Source: Bacteroidales bacterium (GTDB lineage Bacteria; Bacteroidota; Bacteroidia; Bacteroidales; ML635J-15). From it: 10,190 bases of DNA. A model generated the notes under the pieces. It made no database searches and was not told the DNA's origin. It saw only the letters and a program-made list of their open reading frames with translations. Each line of letters starts with the position of its first letter. Positions within the stretch are counted from its first letter, which is position 1. Below are positions 1-8,040 of this stretch, piece by piece. Location of the stretch: contig JAQVPT010000111.1 of NCBI GenBank assembly GCA_028701945.1, positions 1 to 10,190 on the forward strand, read 5' to 3'. The position numbers were made by a program, and so were the translations under genes.

Positions 1-1
1 C

Positions 2-442
2 GATATTCGCAGAAACTTAATTACTAAGTATTTTGTGATATATTATGTCAAGAAATATGATGAAAGTATTGTTGAAGGCATGTCTCAGCCTCTTAACCGG
101 GTTTATATTAGACTTGCCGAAATGCACTTAATTCGAGCCGAATCAAATTTGATTTCGGGTGGTCCAGGAAATGCAACTTATGCTTTTGACAGTTATAATG
201 CTTTACGAAAAAGAGCTTATGCCGAAAATTATTCGCCCGAAACTATTAGTTTAAGCAATCTTCTTGATAGCGTGCGAATGGAGCGTAGGAGAGAGCTTTG
301 CTTTGAAGGCGACAGGTATCACAATCTTAAAAGATTACAGCAACCTCTCCGCAGCGGTGTCGATTGGAACGCAGATGCTCCAGTTTTTAAAATCCCTGCT
401 GACGAAATGTCTGGAAATAACTTGATGGAGCAAAATCCATAA
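2..442 (+). CDS. SusD/RagB-family outer-membrane nutrient-binding lipoprotein, C-terminal part (5' partial)
   Basis: The reading frame is open from base 2 and enters from the left edge, so only the last 146 residues are visible. It matches the C-terminal part of SusD/RagB proteins, surface lipoproteins that partner a SusC-type TonB-dependent transporter and capture glycans or peptides. Seen directly: the helix segment YIRLAEMHLIRAE, then RRRELCFEGDRYHNLKR, a SusD hallmark, and the terminal IPADEMSGNNLMEQNP before TAA. The family usually ends in such an IP..E....N....QNP motif, so the 3' end looks natural and not truncated. The GTG at base 35 is not the start, because the frame continues upstream with matching sequence (DIRRNLITKYF). 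A susC-like gene should lie to the left, outside the window. The substrate cannot be told from this end. Family identity is confident; the role is inferred from the family. Confidence 0.9.
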   Translation, partial: DIRRNLITKYFVIYYVKKYDESIVEGMSQPLNRVYIRLAEMHLIRAESNLISGGPGNATYAFDSYNALRKRAYAENYSPETISLSNLLDSVRMERRRELCFEGDRYHNLKRLQQPLRSGVDWNADAPVFKIPADEMSGNNLMEQNP

Positions 443-507
443 ATGGGGTTTTTATGCTTGTAAAAAAGCTAAATGTTTACTTATATAAAGAAAAAAACAA
501 TCAAATT

Positions 508-1092
508 ATGAAAATATTATTAGTTATAAGCATTTCAATCCTAACATTTGCTTGCTCAGCACAAAAGCAGATTAGAGATTTAGATGGTTTTAAAGAAATT
601 GGATGGGAAGAAATAAATGACAACACCATAAAAATGATTGGTAAAGATTGGATGCTAATTTCTGCTGGTAATGCTGAAGATTATAATATGATGACTGCTA
701 GTTGGGGAACATTAGGTTGGCTTTGGGAAAGACCTGTTTCTACTATTTATGTGAGACCACAACGTCATACTCACAATTATACGGAACGTGAAGAATATTA
801 CACTATTACTTTCTATGACGATCCAGACAAAGAGGTTTTACGTCTTATGGGAACAGTCTCTGGTAAGAATTTTGATAAAATGAATTATGAAAAACTAACG
901 CCTGTCATTACCCCAAATGGTTCTATTGCTTTCGAAGAAGCTAAGTTAATTATTGAATGTAAAAAGCTATACACCCATGTTTTAAAAGACGAAGAGTTTA
1001 ACGACACTTCTAGCATGAATGACATGTATCCAAAAAAAGACTTTCACACAGTTTATATTGGCGAAATTACCGGAGTTTGGATGAAGAAATAA
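508..1092 (+). CDS. Flavin reductase-like domain protein with lipoprotein-type signal peptide
   Basis: The 194-residue product has the FMN-binding split-barrel fold of the flavin reductase-like/flavoredoxin family. The segment NMMTASWGTLGWLWERP (residues 60-76) followed by YVRPQRHT (81-88) is the typical flavin-contacting part, and the C-terminal half (FEEAKLIIECKKLY and the final YIGEITGV strand) also fits the family. ATG at 508 is preferred over the in-frame ATG at 454, because from 508 the protein begins with a short signal, MKILLVISISILTFAC, with Cys16 as a probable lipidated residue and SAQKQ after it. The positions before Cys16 (LTFA) are a loose lipobox, as is common in Bacteroidota. 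If processed, the flavin domain would sit in the periplasm or on a membrane, unusual for a family that is mostly cytoplasmic. It starts 65 nt after the SusD-like gene, and no clear promoter is visible. The fold is confident; reductase activity and partner are unknown. Confidence 0.85.
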   Translation: MKILLVISISILTFACSAQKQIRDLDGFKEIGWEEINDNTIKMIGKDWMLISAGNAEDYNMMTASWGTLGWLWERPVSTIYVRPQRHTHNYTEREEYYTITFYDDPDKEVLRLMGTVSGKNFDKMNYEKLTPVITPNGSIAFEEAKLIIECKKLYTHVLKDEEFNDTSSMNDMYPKKDFHTVYIGEITGVWMKK

Positions 1093-1277
1093 GCACAATA
1101 CTGGTTAAATGTTTTGTCGTTTACTTGTTTTGTGAAATTGAATTGGCACCAACTTCTTAAGCTCCATAACTAAAAAATTAGATAGAAAAGTCGGAGGTCA
1201 AAAGGTAGGGAAGGAAAAACTTTAAATATGGTTGAAACACCAGATGTAATTACAAAACACATACTTATCATTATGTA

Positions 1278-1302
1278 ATTGTTGTGGCAACAATCTGTTT
1301 TT
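1278..1302 (+). terminator. Possible intrinsic terminator
   Basis: ATTGTTG (1278-1284) and CAACAAT (1288-1294) form a perfect 7-bp stem with a 3-nt loop, followed by CTGTTTTT. The stem is AT-rich and lies about 185 nt after the flavin-reductase-like gene, so it is weak as a terminator for that gene. It works in the plus direction only, since no T-run follows on the other strand. Confidence 0.4.
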
Positions 1303-1419
1303 AGAGTTTTCTGCAAGCTAATTTATCTTTTATTGGACTAATTAGTCTTGATATATTTTAATCGAATTTACCTGAATTGTAAAAGCATTTTCTTATACAC
1401 GAAATTTATTTAATAATAG

Positions 1420-1427
1420 TATCTTCG
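1420..1427 (+). promoter_or_regulatory. Candidate -7 box for the acyltransferase gene
   Basis: TATCTTCG differs at one base from the Bacteroidota -7 consensus TAnnTTTG and lies 68 nt before the acyltransferase ATG. There is no convincing TTG at the expected distance upstream, so this is a weak call. Confidence 0.3.
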
Positions 1428-1495
1428 CAGCGGTCAGATGTTCTGCTTTTTTCGAGACCTCTGAAAACGGAAATAAAAATATTATAACTTTAGGT

Positions 1496-2218
1496 ATGTT
1501 AAAAACAGCATTTTTCTACTTCACATTTTGGGCAATTCTTATTTTCACTGCCATTTTTTTCATTCCTTATTATATTTTGAAATTAGTTGGCAGCAAAAAA
1601 TCTGCAAAACTATTTGTTTATCACATAAGTAAAGCTTGGGCTCGCTTCATATTGGACGTAAATGGGATGAGTTATACTTCTTATAATCGAGAGAATATCC
1701 CAGAAACTCGGTCGAATTTAGTTGTAGTTTCAAATCACCAGGGAAGTTTTGATATTCCAATTCATATTTCGAGCCTACCGTTTTCGGTTGGATTTATTGC
1801 AAAGCACGAAATAAAGAAAATGCCTATCATTAGTGTTTGGATGATTGCTCTCGATTGTATCTTTATTAACAGAAAAAAGTTAAGGGAGTCTTCAAAGAAA
1901 ATCAACGAACGTATTCACTTAAAAGATACAAATCCTATTTTTATATTTCCTGAAGGTACCCGTAGCAAAGGACCAAAAATGGGAGCATTCAAACCAGGAA
2001 GTCTAAAAATGCTATTTCATGAAGGAGCAGATGTGTTGCCAGTTACTATCAGTGGTAGTTATAAATGTATGGAGTTACATAATAATGTAAAAAGTGCTCA
2101 TGTTGAACTTTTTTATCACCCCGTTTTGCATAGCTCCGATTATCACCATGACGATTTTAATACTTTTAATAAAGATTTGCAGCAAATAATTGCTAAACCA
2201 TTAACAACTAAAAAGTGA
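1496..2218 (+). CDS. plsC: PlsC-family 1-acylglycerol-3-phosphate acyltransferase
   Basis: This 240-residue protein belongs to the PlsC/LPLAT acyltransferase family, which moves a fatty acyl group from acyl-ACP or acyl-CoA to lysophosphatidic acid at the inner membrane, giving phosphatidic acid for phospholipid synthesis. All four family blocks are visible: NHQGSFD (residues 80-86, the catalytic HX4D with His81 and Asp86), CIFINRKK (121-128), FPEGTRS (151-157, glycerophosphate binding) and VLPVTISG (180-187). Residues 5-31 form a hydrophobic membrane segment. The length is normal for a bacterial PlsC. ATG at 1496 is the first start and begins right at the membrane segment; an AGGT sits directly before it, but no real Shine-Dalgarno is seen. 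It has non-coding DNA on both sides and looks monocistronic. Related enzymes acylate ornithine lipids or other acceptors, so the exact acceptor is an inference. Confidence 0.9.
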   Translation: MLKTAFFYFTFWAILIFTAIFFIPYYILKLVGSKKSAKLFVYHISKAWARFILDVNGMSYTSYNRENIPETRSNLVVVSNHQGSFDIPIHISSLPFSVGFIAKHEIKKMPIISVWMIALDCIFINRKKLRESSKKINERIHLKDTNPIFIFPEGTRSKGPKMGAFKPGSLKMLFHEGADVLPVTISGSYKCMELHNNVKSAHVELFYHPVLHSSDYHHDDFNTFNKDLQQIIAKPLTTKK

Positions 2219-2616
2219 AGGTAACCAACTATACGAAATAATCGAACAGTTAAACTAGATAACGTTTAATGGCAAAACGGGAGAAACTGTAGTTGTAGAA
2301 AATACCAAAATCTGCTCAGAATCTAAATGTATTCTCTGCAAAATTGGTTGAAAAAGAATAAAAAACGTACAACTGTATTGGCTTTGCCGAGCTAAAGGTT
2401 TAGGCATCAACACAATGATTACCAATCACCGATTACTCGTTTTTCAGTGAACCTAAAGGTACGATTTGAAGTATTACCATTAAATTTGTGGTATAGCCAA
2501 TTTTTTGATGCGTTTCCTACTAATATAAAGTATTGAAAATTCTTAATATAGTGTTAAAGCCTAAGACATTCACAATTATAATTCTTATTTTTGATAAAAA
2601 CTTAAATACTTTAAAA
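2219..2616. other. Intergenic region with a possible coding remnant
   Basis: Nearly 400 bases between the acyltransferase and the peptidase hold no intact gene. One plus-strand frame (2229-2454) is interrupted by only two stops (2256 and 2349) over about 75 codons. Its middle part (2259-2348) reads like protein, with a Cys-rich end (CSESKCILC). It has no start codon signal and I do not recognise it. The right end carries the probable promoter of the peptidase gene. Confidence 0.5.
2586..2593 (+). promoter_or_regulatory. Candidate -7 box for the prolyl oligopeptidase gene
   Basis: TATTTTTG matches the Bacteroidota -7 consensus TAnnTTTG exactly and ends 23 nt before the ATG at 2617, giving a short leader like those of fabG and the nuoE-like gene. 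No clear TTG is found about 19-21 nt upstream, so only half of the promoter is supported. Confidence 0.45.
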
Positions 2617-4752
2617 ATGAAATTATCACATTTAATGCTTTTAATGCTTATTCCTTTTTTCTTTTCATGTAATAATTCAAAAACTAGCAAAATGGACTTT
2701 GAACTAAAATATCCTGAAACTTTGAAAGGCGATGTTGAAGATGAGTATTTTGGAACAATGGTTAAAGATCCGTATCGCTGGCTCGAAGATGATAATTCTG
2801 CCGAAACTGCCGAATGGGTTAAAGCACAAAACGAGCTTACCTTTGCTTATCTTGAGACTATACCATATAGAGAAAAGATGAAACAACGTCTTACAAAAAT
2901 TTGGGATTTCCCAAAAGTATCAGCTCCTACTAAAAAAGGCGACAAGTTCTTTTATTATCAAAATGATGGTTTGCAAAATCAGAGCGTTTTGTTTTATAAA
3001 AATTCATTAGAAGGCGAAGAAATAGAAATTCTTGACCCTAATGATCTTGCCGATGACGGTACTGTTTCGCTTTCGGCTGTTTCAGTATCTACTGATGGAG
3101 CTTATCTTGGTTATGCCATTTCGCGTGCTGGTAGTGATTGGCAGGAAATATTTGTTAGAGATATTGAATCAGGAAAAGACCTAAGTGATCATTTAAAATG
3201 GGTGAAATTTTCGGGTATTTCATGGTACGAAAATGGGTTTTTCTATAGCCGATATCCAGAGCCTACAAAGGGGCAAGAGCTTTCAGGGGTAAATACAAAT
3301 GCTAAAATATATTATCACGAAATTGGTACAGACCAAGCAAAAGATATTTTGATTTATGAAGATAAGCAAAATCCAGAAACGGGTTTTTATGCAGGAGTTA
3401 CTGAAAGTAAAAAATATCTTATAATTTCTGCAACTGTTTCAACTTCAGGTAATTCTTTGTTTTATAAAGACCTTACAAAAGAAAACTCGAAAGTGGTTAA
3501 ACTAATAAATGAGTTCGATAATGATTATAGTGTTATTGAGGAAATTGATGATGTTCTTTACGTCTATACAAATTATAATGCTCCTAAGTACAAATTAATC
3601 AAAATCAATTTAAAAAATCCTACAAAAGCTGCATGGAAAGACTTTATACCTGCAGATGAAGGTGTTCTTGAAAATGCAAGCTATATCGGAGGTAAGTTTA
3701 TCGTTACTTATATGATTGATGCTCATTCGGTTGTTAAGGTTTTTGATAAAAAAGGGGAATTCCTTTATGATCTCGATAATTATGCAATTGGAACAATAAG
3801 TGGGTTTAGTGGAGAAAAAGATGATAGTTTTACTTTTTACACAGTTACATCATTTACCGAACCAGCAACAATTTACAAATATGATATTGAGAATAATAAA
3901 TCAGAATTATATTATACTACAAAATTGGGTATTAAATCGGAAGATTACGTTACAAAGCAGGTGTTTTATAGTTCAGCAGATGGAACAAAAATTCCAATGT
4001 TTATTGTTCATAAACAAGGAGTCGCTTTAGATGGTAATAATCCAACCTTACTTTATGGTTATGGTGGATTTAATATTTCTCTTACTCCGTCTTTTAGTCT
4101 TAGTCGTTTGTTGTGGTTAGAGCAGGGCGGAGTTGTCGCTATTGCAAATTTACGTGGTGGAGGCGAGTATGGAGAAGAATGGCATAAAGCTGGCACTTTA
4201 ATGAAAAAACAAAATGTTTTTGACGACTTTATTGCAGCAGCCGAGTATCTTATTGCTCAAAAATACACTTCTTCTAAAAGATTGGCAATTCAAGGAGGCT
4301 CAAATGGTGGTTTACTTGTTGGAGCTGTAACTAATCAACGCCCCGATCTTTTTGCAGTTGCATTACCAGCAGTTGGTGTTATGGATATGCTAAGATATCA
4401 TGAGTTTACTATTGGACGTTATTGGGCAACCGATTATGGAACAAGTGCCGATAATAAAGAAATGTTTGATTATCTTTATGCTTATTCGCCATTGAATAAT
4501 ATTAAACCAGATGTTGAATATCCTGCTGTAATGGTTACGACTGGAGACCATGATGATAGAGTTGTGCCCGCTCATTCGTTTAAATATATTGCAACATTGC
4601 AAGATGTTTATAAAGGCGAAAATCCTGTTTTGATAAGAATTGAAACTCAGGCTGGGCACGGCGGTGGTAAACCAACGGATAAAATTATTGATGAAATTGT
4701 TGACCAATACTCATTTGCTTTCTATAGTATGGATTTTACACCAGTTTATTAA
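2617..4752 (+). CDS. Prolyl oligopeptidase (S9A family), exported lipoprotein
   Basis: This is a serine peptidase of the prolyl oligopeptidase family, which cuts short peptides after proline. From ATG 2617 the protein has 711 residues, close to the usual size of about 700. It starts with a lipoprotein-type signal (MKLSHLMLLMLIPFFFSC, Cys18), so it probably acts in the periplasm or at the cell surface. The earlier in-frame TTG at 2533 would bury this signal and is rejected. The family N-terminus DPYRWLEDD is at residues 51-59; a beta-propeller-like middle follows; the alpha/beta-hydrolase domain occupies about 430-711. The catalytic triad is complete: Ser562 in GGSNGG, Asp646 in DHDDRVVP with Arg648 for substrate binding, and His681 in AGHGGGKP. 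A strong terminator follows 27 nt after the stop, so it is probably transcribed alone. It resembles the secreted flavobacterial prolyl endopeptidases. Its substrate in this cell is unknown. Confidence 0.95.
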   Translation: MKLSHLMLLMLIPFFFSCNNSKTSKMDFELKYPETLKGDVEDEYFGTMVKDPYRWLEDDNSAETAEWVKAQNELTFAYLETIPYREKMKQRLTKIWDFPKVSAPTKKGDKFFYYQNDGLQNQSVLFYKNSLEGEEIEILDPNDLADDGTVSLSAVSVSTDGAYLGYAISRAGSDWQEIFVRDIESGKDLSDHLKWVKFSGISWYENGFFYSRYPEPTKGQELSGVNTNAKIYYHEIGTDQAKDILIYEDKQNPETGFYAGVTESKKYLIISATVSTSGNSLFYKDLTKENSKVVKLINEFDNDYSVIEEIDDVLYVYTNYNAPKYKLIKINLKNPTKAAWKDFIPADEGVLENASYIGGKFIVTYMIDAHSVVKVFDKKGEFLYDLDNYAIGTISGFSGEKDDSFTFYTVTSFTEPATIYKYDIENNKSELYYTTKLGIKSEDYVTKQVFYSSADGTKIPMFIVHKQGVALDGNNPTLLYGYGGFNISLTPSFSLSRLLWLEQGGVVAIANLRGGGEYGEEWHKAGTLMKKQNVFDDFIAAAEYLIAQKYTSSKRLAIQGGSNGGLLVGAVTNQRPDLFAVALPAVGVMDMLRYHEFTIGRYWATDYGTSADNKEMFDYLYAYSPLNNIKPDVEYPAVMVTTGDHDDRVVPAHSFKYIATLQDVYKGENPVLIRIETQAGHGGGKPTDKIIDEIVDQYSFAFYSMDFTPVY

Positions 4753-4779
4753 GCAAGGCGACATATACAATATTGATTT

Positions 4780-4829
4780 TGCCGAATAATCAAAGCTCAT
4801 AATTGCTGATTTGATTATTCGGCATTTTT
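4780..4829 (+). terminator. Strong intrinsic terminator after the prolyl oligopeptidase gene
   Basis: TGCCGAATAATCAAA (4780-4794) is perfectly complementary to TTTGATTATTCGGCA (4810-4824), a 15-bp stem with a 15-nt loop, directly followed by TTTTT (4825-4829). It ends transcription in the plus direction. No T-run follows on the opposite strand, so it should not serve the converging fabG/vWA operon. Confidence 0.9.
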
Positions 4830-5065
4830 ATGTGCTGTGCCTAGTAATTTCAATTACTGAAAGCCAAATTAGTGGTTTAGATACATATCGTAAAAACGAA
4901 ATAGGGTAGTGTGTCATACCAATATAACCACTACCTTTAGTTCACGAGATTACTAGTAAAACAATATATAGTGTTTTTTTTAACTTCTAGGTACAGTAAA
5001 ATAAAAGAATAATCCTCGAAAAAAAAATACCAAGTGAAAATGGAATACCCCAGGTTATACTCAAT
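4830..5065. other. Convergent intergenic region with small inverted repeats
   Basis: There is no gene here between the terminator and the stop of the vWA gene. It holds AGTAATT/AATTACT with a 2-nt loop (4843-4858), GGTAGTG/CACTACC with a 17-nt loop (4905-4935) and the 10-bp palindrome TTACTAGTAA (4950-4959). None is followed by a convincing T-run on the minus strand, so the terminator of the fabG/vWA operon is not clear. Two A-runs on the plus strand give U-runs in the minus transcript but lack a stem. Confidence 0.5.
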
Positions 5066-7147
5066 CTAATATCCGCCCCAAAATTTTCTTAAACCCCATT
5101 CTGTAGCAGCAAAAGCGAGTATAACAAAGAACAGATAATACAAATCTGTTAATGTATATAGTTTTTCTTTTTCGTAAGCTAAACTTGTAATTTCACTGTT
5201 TGCAGCAATTGAATTTACTATTTCGTCCATATTGTTAGGATAGAAAACCTTACCGCCAGTTTGTTCTGCTAACTGTTCTAAAACAATGTGATTAGCTGTC
5301 GTGTTAAGTGCCTCAACATTGATAGTCTTAACAATTATCTTACCCGTAGCTGTGTAAGTTTTATTATCAAATTCAGATTCGACAATATACGAATAGGTTC
5401 CAGCTGGGATTCTGCCTATATCTAAACGGTATGCGTCTCCTTGATTACCAAAAAAATGTCTGTACTCTTTATCATTTTCATCTGTCAAACGCATTTCTAA
5501 ATCCAAACCTTTAACTAACTCATAAGCTTCATTATAAAATTCAGCGGTAAAAACAACATTTTGATTTTCACTAAAAACAAGTGCCGACTCTACCAAGAGT
5601 TTATCTTGAATTTTTTTCACTATCATGTATTGGAAAATCCTGTTAATAAGTGTTTTATAATTATCATGTGTTGTATTTGCCCTAAAATCATCAATTCGCC
5701 AACGCCAGATGCCTTCACCAGTAATAAAGCCAGTTTTAACCCCATTTTGTTCTGAAAATAAAACAAGAGGCTTATCGGTTTTTACTCCACTAATCTTTTG
5801 ATAGAGAAGAACTTTTGCGTCAGATAAGATTTTATAATCGCCAAAAACGACTTTTAGTGCTGACATGTCATTAAAAAACAGTTTCTCATCAAAACCTATA
5901 CCGAACGACACAAAATCCTGATTAAAAAAAGGCTGTGCATCATCGTGCTTATTACTTAGCGATTTAATTTGCAATCCTTTATCAAGATTGTTAAAGTTTT
6001 TAAAATCAGTTGCACTGCCCAAGACAAATAAAACTGGTATAGAGTTTTTGTCGATATTCGAAATAATAGAGGCAATATTGTTACGAACCGAAGGTAATTG
6101 ATGTAAAACAATCAAATCATAATCGGCTACTGAACCACTAAACTCATTAATAAATTCTGTATGAATTTCAAAATCAGGATTGTCTTTAATTGCAAAACTT
6201 ATTGCACCAATATCGGGATGCGGAGCATTTGCAAGGATCAAAATTTTATTTCTATTATCAATTACGTTGATAACAAAAACCGCCTCGTTGTTCTCATATG
6301 AAATTTCATTTTCTAAATGTTCAACTTTTACATCATATTTCTGAATCCCAAGTTTATCAGCAGCAATATCGACATCAATAGTGTTGATATTTCCATCTTT
6401 TGGGATTGTAATATCATCTGAATAAATAATCTTACTATCACGACTAATAGTCAGTTTAGCATTTTGTTCGCTACATTTTTCTGCAGAAACATAAATTCGT
6501 AACGGAAATTTATTGCCAAAAAAAGCGATTTTATTATGAACTAAATCGTCAATAATCAAGTCTTTTTGAGAAATAGTATCCCCTAATGCAATTGAATATA
6601 CAGGAAAGTCCAAGTTCTTTGAATATGTTGGATTAATACCTTTGTTATATATTCCGTCTGTGGCAAGTATTACAGCTCCAAGATTCATTCCCGCATATCG
6701 GGCAATAATCTCAGGAAAAACAGACGAAACATCAGACATCTTTCCGCTAAAATCAAGCACTGTATCGTTTTCGGTAGTTTCTGAGAATTGCAAATAACGT
6801 ACATCATAATCATTACTAAGCTTTGCAATCAGTTTGTCTAAATTTGCTTTATACTTTGTTTGATAAAAAACAGAATCTTTATTTAAAAGCAGCGATGACG
6901 AGTTATCTTGAGCGACAACTATCACTGGTTTTTGAATTATAAGACCTTTTGTTTTAATAACAGGACTTAAAAGTAAAAGCAGAATAATAAGGACAAAAAC
7001 AAATCTCAAAGATGTCATTGTCCATTTTTTCCAAGGCTCAAGATCTTTGAAGTTTTTGTCTTTATAATACAAAAAAAATGAAATAGCAACTGCAAAAATT
7101 ACAGCTACTATTATCAAGTAATAAGGGTATTCAAAATAAATTTCCAA
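5066..7147 (-). CDS. Membrane-anchored von Willebrand factor A domain protein
   Basis: This large membrane protein has about 693 residues. Counting from the TTG at 7147, a first membrane helix lies at about 9-28 and a second at about 47-63. A vWA-like domain follows with an intact metal-ion site: DNSSS (81-85, the DxSxS motif) and TDG (163-165), ending in a VYSIALGD strand. Next come a beta-rich segment, a Rossmann-like part from about residue 300 (KILILANAPHPDIG, then DYDLIVLHQLPS) resembling class I glutamine-amidotransferase-like folds, a second beta-rich part and a last helix near the C-terminus (about 668-686). No in-frame ATG exists near the N-terminus. TTG 7147 starts 14 nt after the fabG stop and gives a normal N-terminus; TTG 7183 would overlap fabG by 22 nt. 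The layout recalls BatA-like and other Bacteroidota vWA membrane proteins of unknown role. It is cotranscribed with fabG by position; a functional link is not evident. Confidence 0.85.
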   Translation of the reverse strand: MEIYFEYPYYLIIVAVIFAVAISFFLYYKDKNFKDLEPWKKWTMTSLRFVFVLIILLLLLSPVIKTKGLIIQKPVIVVAQDNSSSLLLNKDSVFYQTKYKANLDKLIAKLSNDYDVRYLQFSETTENDTVLDFSGKMSDVSSVFPEIIARYAGMNLGAVILATDGIYNKGINPTYSKNLDFPVYSIALGDTISQKDLIIDDLVHNKIAFFGNKFPLRIYVSAEKCSEQNAKLTISRDSKIIYSDDITIPKDGNINTIDVDIAADKLGIQKYDVKVEHLENEISYENNEAVFVINVIDNRNKILILANAPHPDIGAISFAIKDNPDFEIHTEFINEFSGSVADYDLIVLHQLPSVRNNIASIISNIDKNSIPVLFVLGSATDFKNFNNLDKGLQIKSLSNKHDDAQPFFNQDFVSFGIGFDEKLFFNDMSALKVVFGDYKILSDAKVLLYQKISGVKTDKPLVLFSEQNGVKTGFITGEGIWRWRIDDFRANTTHDNYKTLINRIFQYMIVKKIQDKLLVESALVFSENQNVVFTAEFYNEAYELVKGLDLEMRLTDENDKEYRHFFGNQGDAYRLDIGRIPAGTYSYIVESEFDNKTYTATGKIIVKTINVEALNTTANHIVLEQLAEQTGGKVFYPNNMDEIVNSIAANSEITSLAYEKEKLYTLTDLYYLFFVILAFAATEWGLRKFWGGY

Positions 7148-7161
7148 TATTAAATTTTCAA

Positions 7162-7908
7162 TTAAGTTAGCATTGCACCGCAAACATTGATAACTTGACC
7201 TGAAATGTATGAAGACATATCAGAACCAAGAAAAACTACTAAGTTTGCTACATCTAAAGGAGTTCCGGCACGTCTTAACGGAATTTTTTCTGCCCACTCT
7301 TTACGTGCTTCTTCTGGAATAGCTTCGGTCATTTCTGTTGCGATAAATCCAGGAGCAATTGCATTACAACGAATATTACGAGGCCCTAATTCGCGAGCAA
7401 TTGATTTTGTAAAACCAATAATACCAGCTTTTGAAGCAGAGTAGTTAGTTTGTCCGGCATTTCCCGAAACTCCAACTACTGAACTCATATTTACAATTGA
7501 CCCACTGCGTTGTTTAAGCATAATTTTTTGAACAGCTTTTGTCAAATTAAACACAGACTTGAGATTAACATTGATAACCATATCCCACTGTTCTTCGGAC
7601 ATTCGCATAAGTAATGCGTCCCGTGTAATACCTGCATTATTAACAAGCACATCGATACGCCCAAAGTCTTTGGCTATTTCATCAATTGTTTTTTGTGAGC
7701 TTTCTAAATTTGCTGCATTCGACTCATAACCTTTTGCTTTTACTCCAAAGTCTTGTAACTCTTTTTCGAGAGCAGTAAAGTTTTCATCTCTTTTTATGTC
7801 TGTAAATGCAATGTCAGCACCAGCTTTAGCACACTCTATTGCAATTGCTTTACCAATACCGCGAGCAGCACCTGTAACCAAAACCAATTTTCCTTCTAAT
7901 AATTTCAT
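7162..7908 (-). CDS. fabG: 3-oxoacyl-[acyl-carrier-protein] reductase FabG
   Basis: FabG reduces 3-oxoacyl-ACP to 3-hydroxyacyl-ACP with NADPH in cytoplasmic fatty acid elongation. The 248-residue length is exactly typical. Seen directly: the cofactor glycine motif TGAARGIG (residues 12-19), NNAG (90-93), and the short-chain dehydrogenase catalytic tetrad Asn115, Ser143, Tyr156 and Lys160 (YSASK at 156-160), followed by PGFIATEMT. ATG 7908 gives the usual MKLLEGK start. An in-frame ATG two codons earlier (7914) is possible and adds only Met-Phe. A good promoter lies just upstream, giving a leader of about 15-20 nt. It is first in a two-gene unit with the vWA protein gene. A few FabG paralogues act on other substrates, but the near-canonical sequence makes fatty acid synthesis the best reading. 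Confidence 0.93.
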   Translation of the reverse strand: MKLLEGKLVLVTGAARGIGKAIAIECAKAGADIAFTDIKRDENFTALEKELQDFGVKAKGYESNAANLESSQKTIDEIAKDFGRIDVLVNNAGITRDALLMRMSEEQWDMVINVNLKSVFNLTKAVQKIMLKQRSGSIVNMSSVVGVSGNAGQTNYSASKAGIIGFTKSIARELGPRNIRCNAIAPGFIATEMTEAIPEEARKEWAEKIPLRRAGTPLDVANLVVFLGSDMSSYISGQVINVCGAMLT

Positions 7909-7930
7909 AAACATAAATTTTTATTTATCG

Positions 7931-7961
7931 CAAAATTAGAATAATTAAGATTAAAACACAA
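7931..7961 (-). promoter_or_regulatory. Bacteroidota-type promoter of fabG
   Basis: Read on the minus strand, TTG (7961-7959) is followed after 20 nt by TAATTTTG (7938-7931), an exact match to TAnnTTTG. It lies 22 nt before the fabG ATG at 7908. Spacing and position fit the major Bacteroidota sigma factor. Confidence 0.7.
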
Positions 7962-8040
7962 TACAATCTGAAAAATAGTATTAAGAGCAAGTCAAAATGG
8001 TTTATTTATTACTCCGTAATTTGCTGTTGCTTGATAATTC

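Larger units (their letters stand above)
1093..1495. other. Intergenic region without a recognisable gene
   Basis: About 400 bases separate the flavin-reductase-like gene from the acyltransferase. I see no coding frame of useful length on either strand, no tRNA and no insertion-sequence ends. It contains a 7-bp hairpin followed by a T-run (1278-1302) and a promoter-like box near 1420, both listed separately. Confidence 0.6.

Noticed and set aside
437..446. CCAT/ATGG hairpin at the SusD-like stop followed by a T-run, as a terminator
   Set aside because: The stem is only 4 bp with a 2-nt loop, too weak to support.
458..487. TTGTAA...TATATA pair as a sigma-70-like promoter for the flavin-reductase-like gene
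   Set aside because: Bacteroidota do not use the enterobacterial consensus, and such matches are expected by chance in AT-rich DNA.
454..507. Upstream ATG (454) as start of the flavin-reductase-like gene
   Set aside because: It would place 18 charged and polar residues before a clear signal peptide that starts at 508.
2250..2269. TTAAAC/GTTTAA inverted repeat after plsC as a terminator
   Set aside because: It is AT-rich, 6 bp long and not followed by a T-run.
2533..2616. TTG at 2533 as start of the prolyl oligopeptidase
   Set aside because: It would bury the lipoprotein signal and would overlap the likely promoter box at 2586.
3800..4030. Second plus-strand frame inside the prolyl oligopeptidase gene
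   Set aside because: It overlaps the well-supported peptidase and its translation is rich in Q, I and L without any recognisable motif.
4390..4707. Open frame on the minus strand inside the prolyl oligopeptidase gene
   Set aside because: It is antisense to the catalytic domain, has no family features or start signals and is a by-product of the coding sequence.
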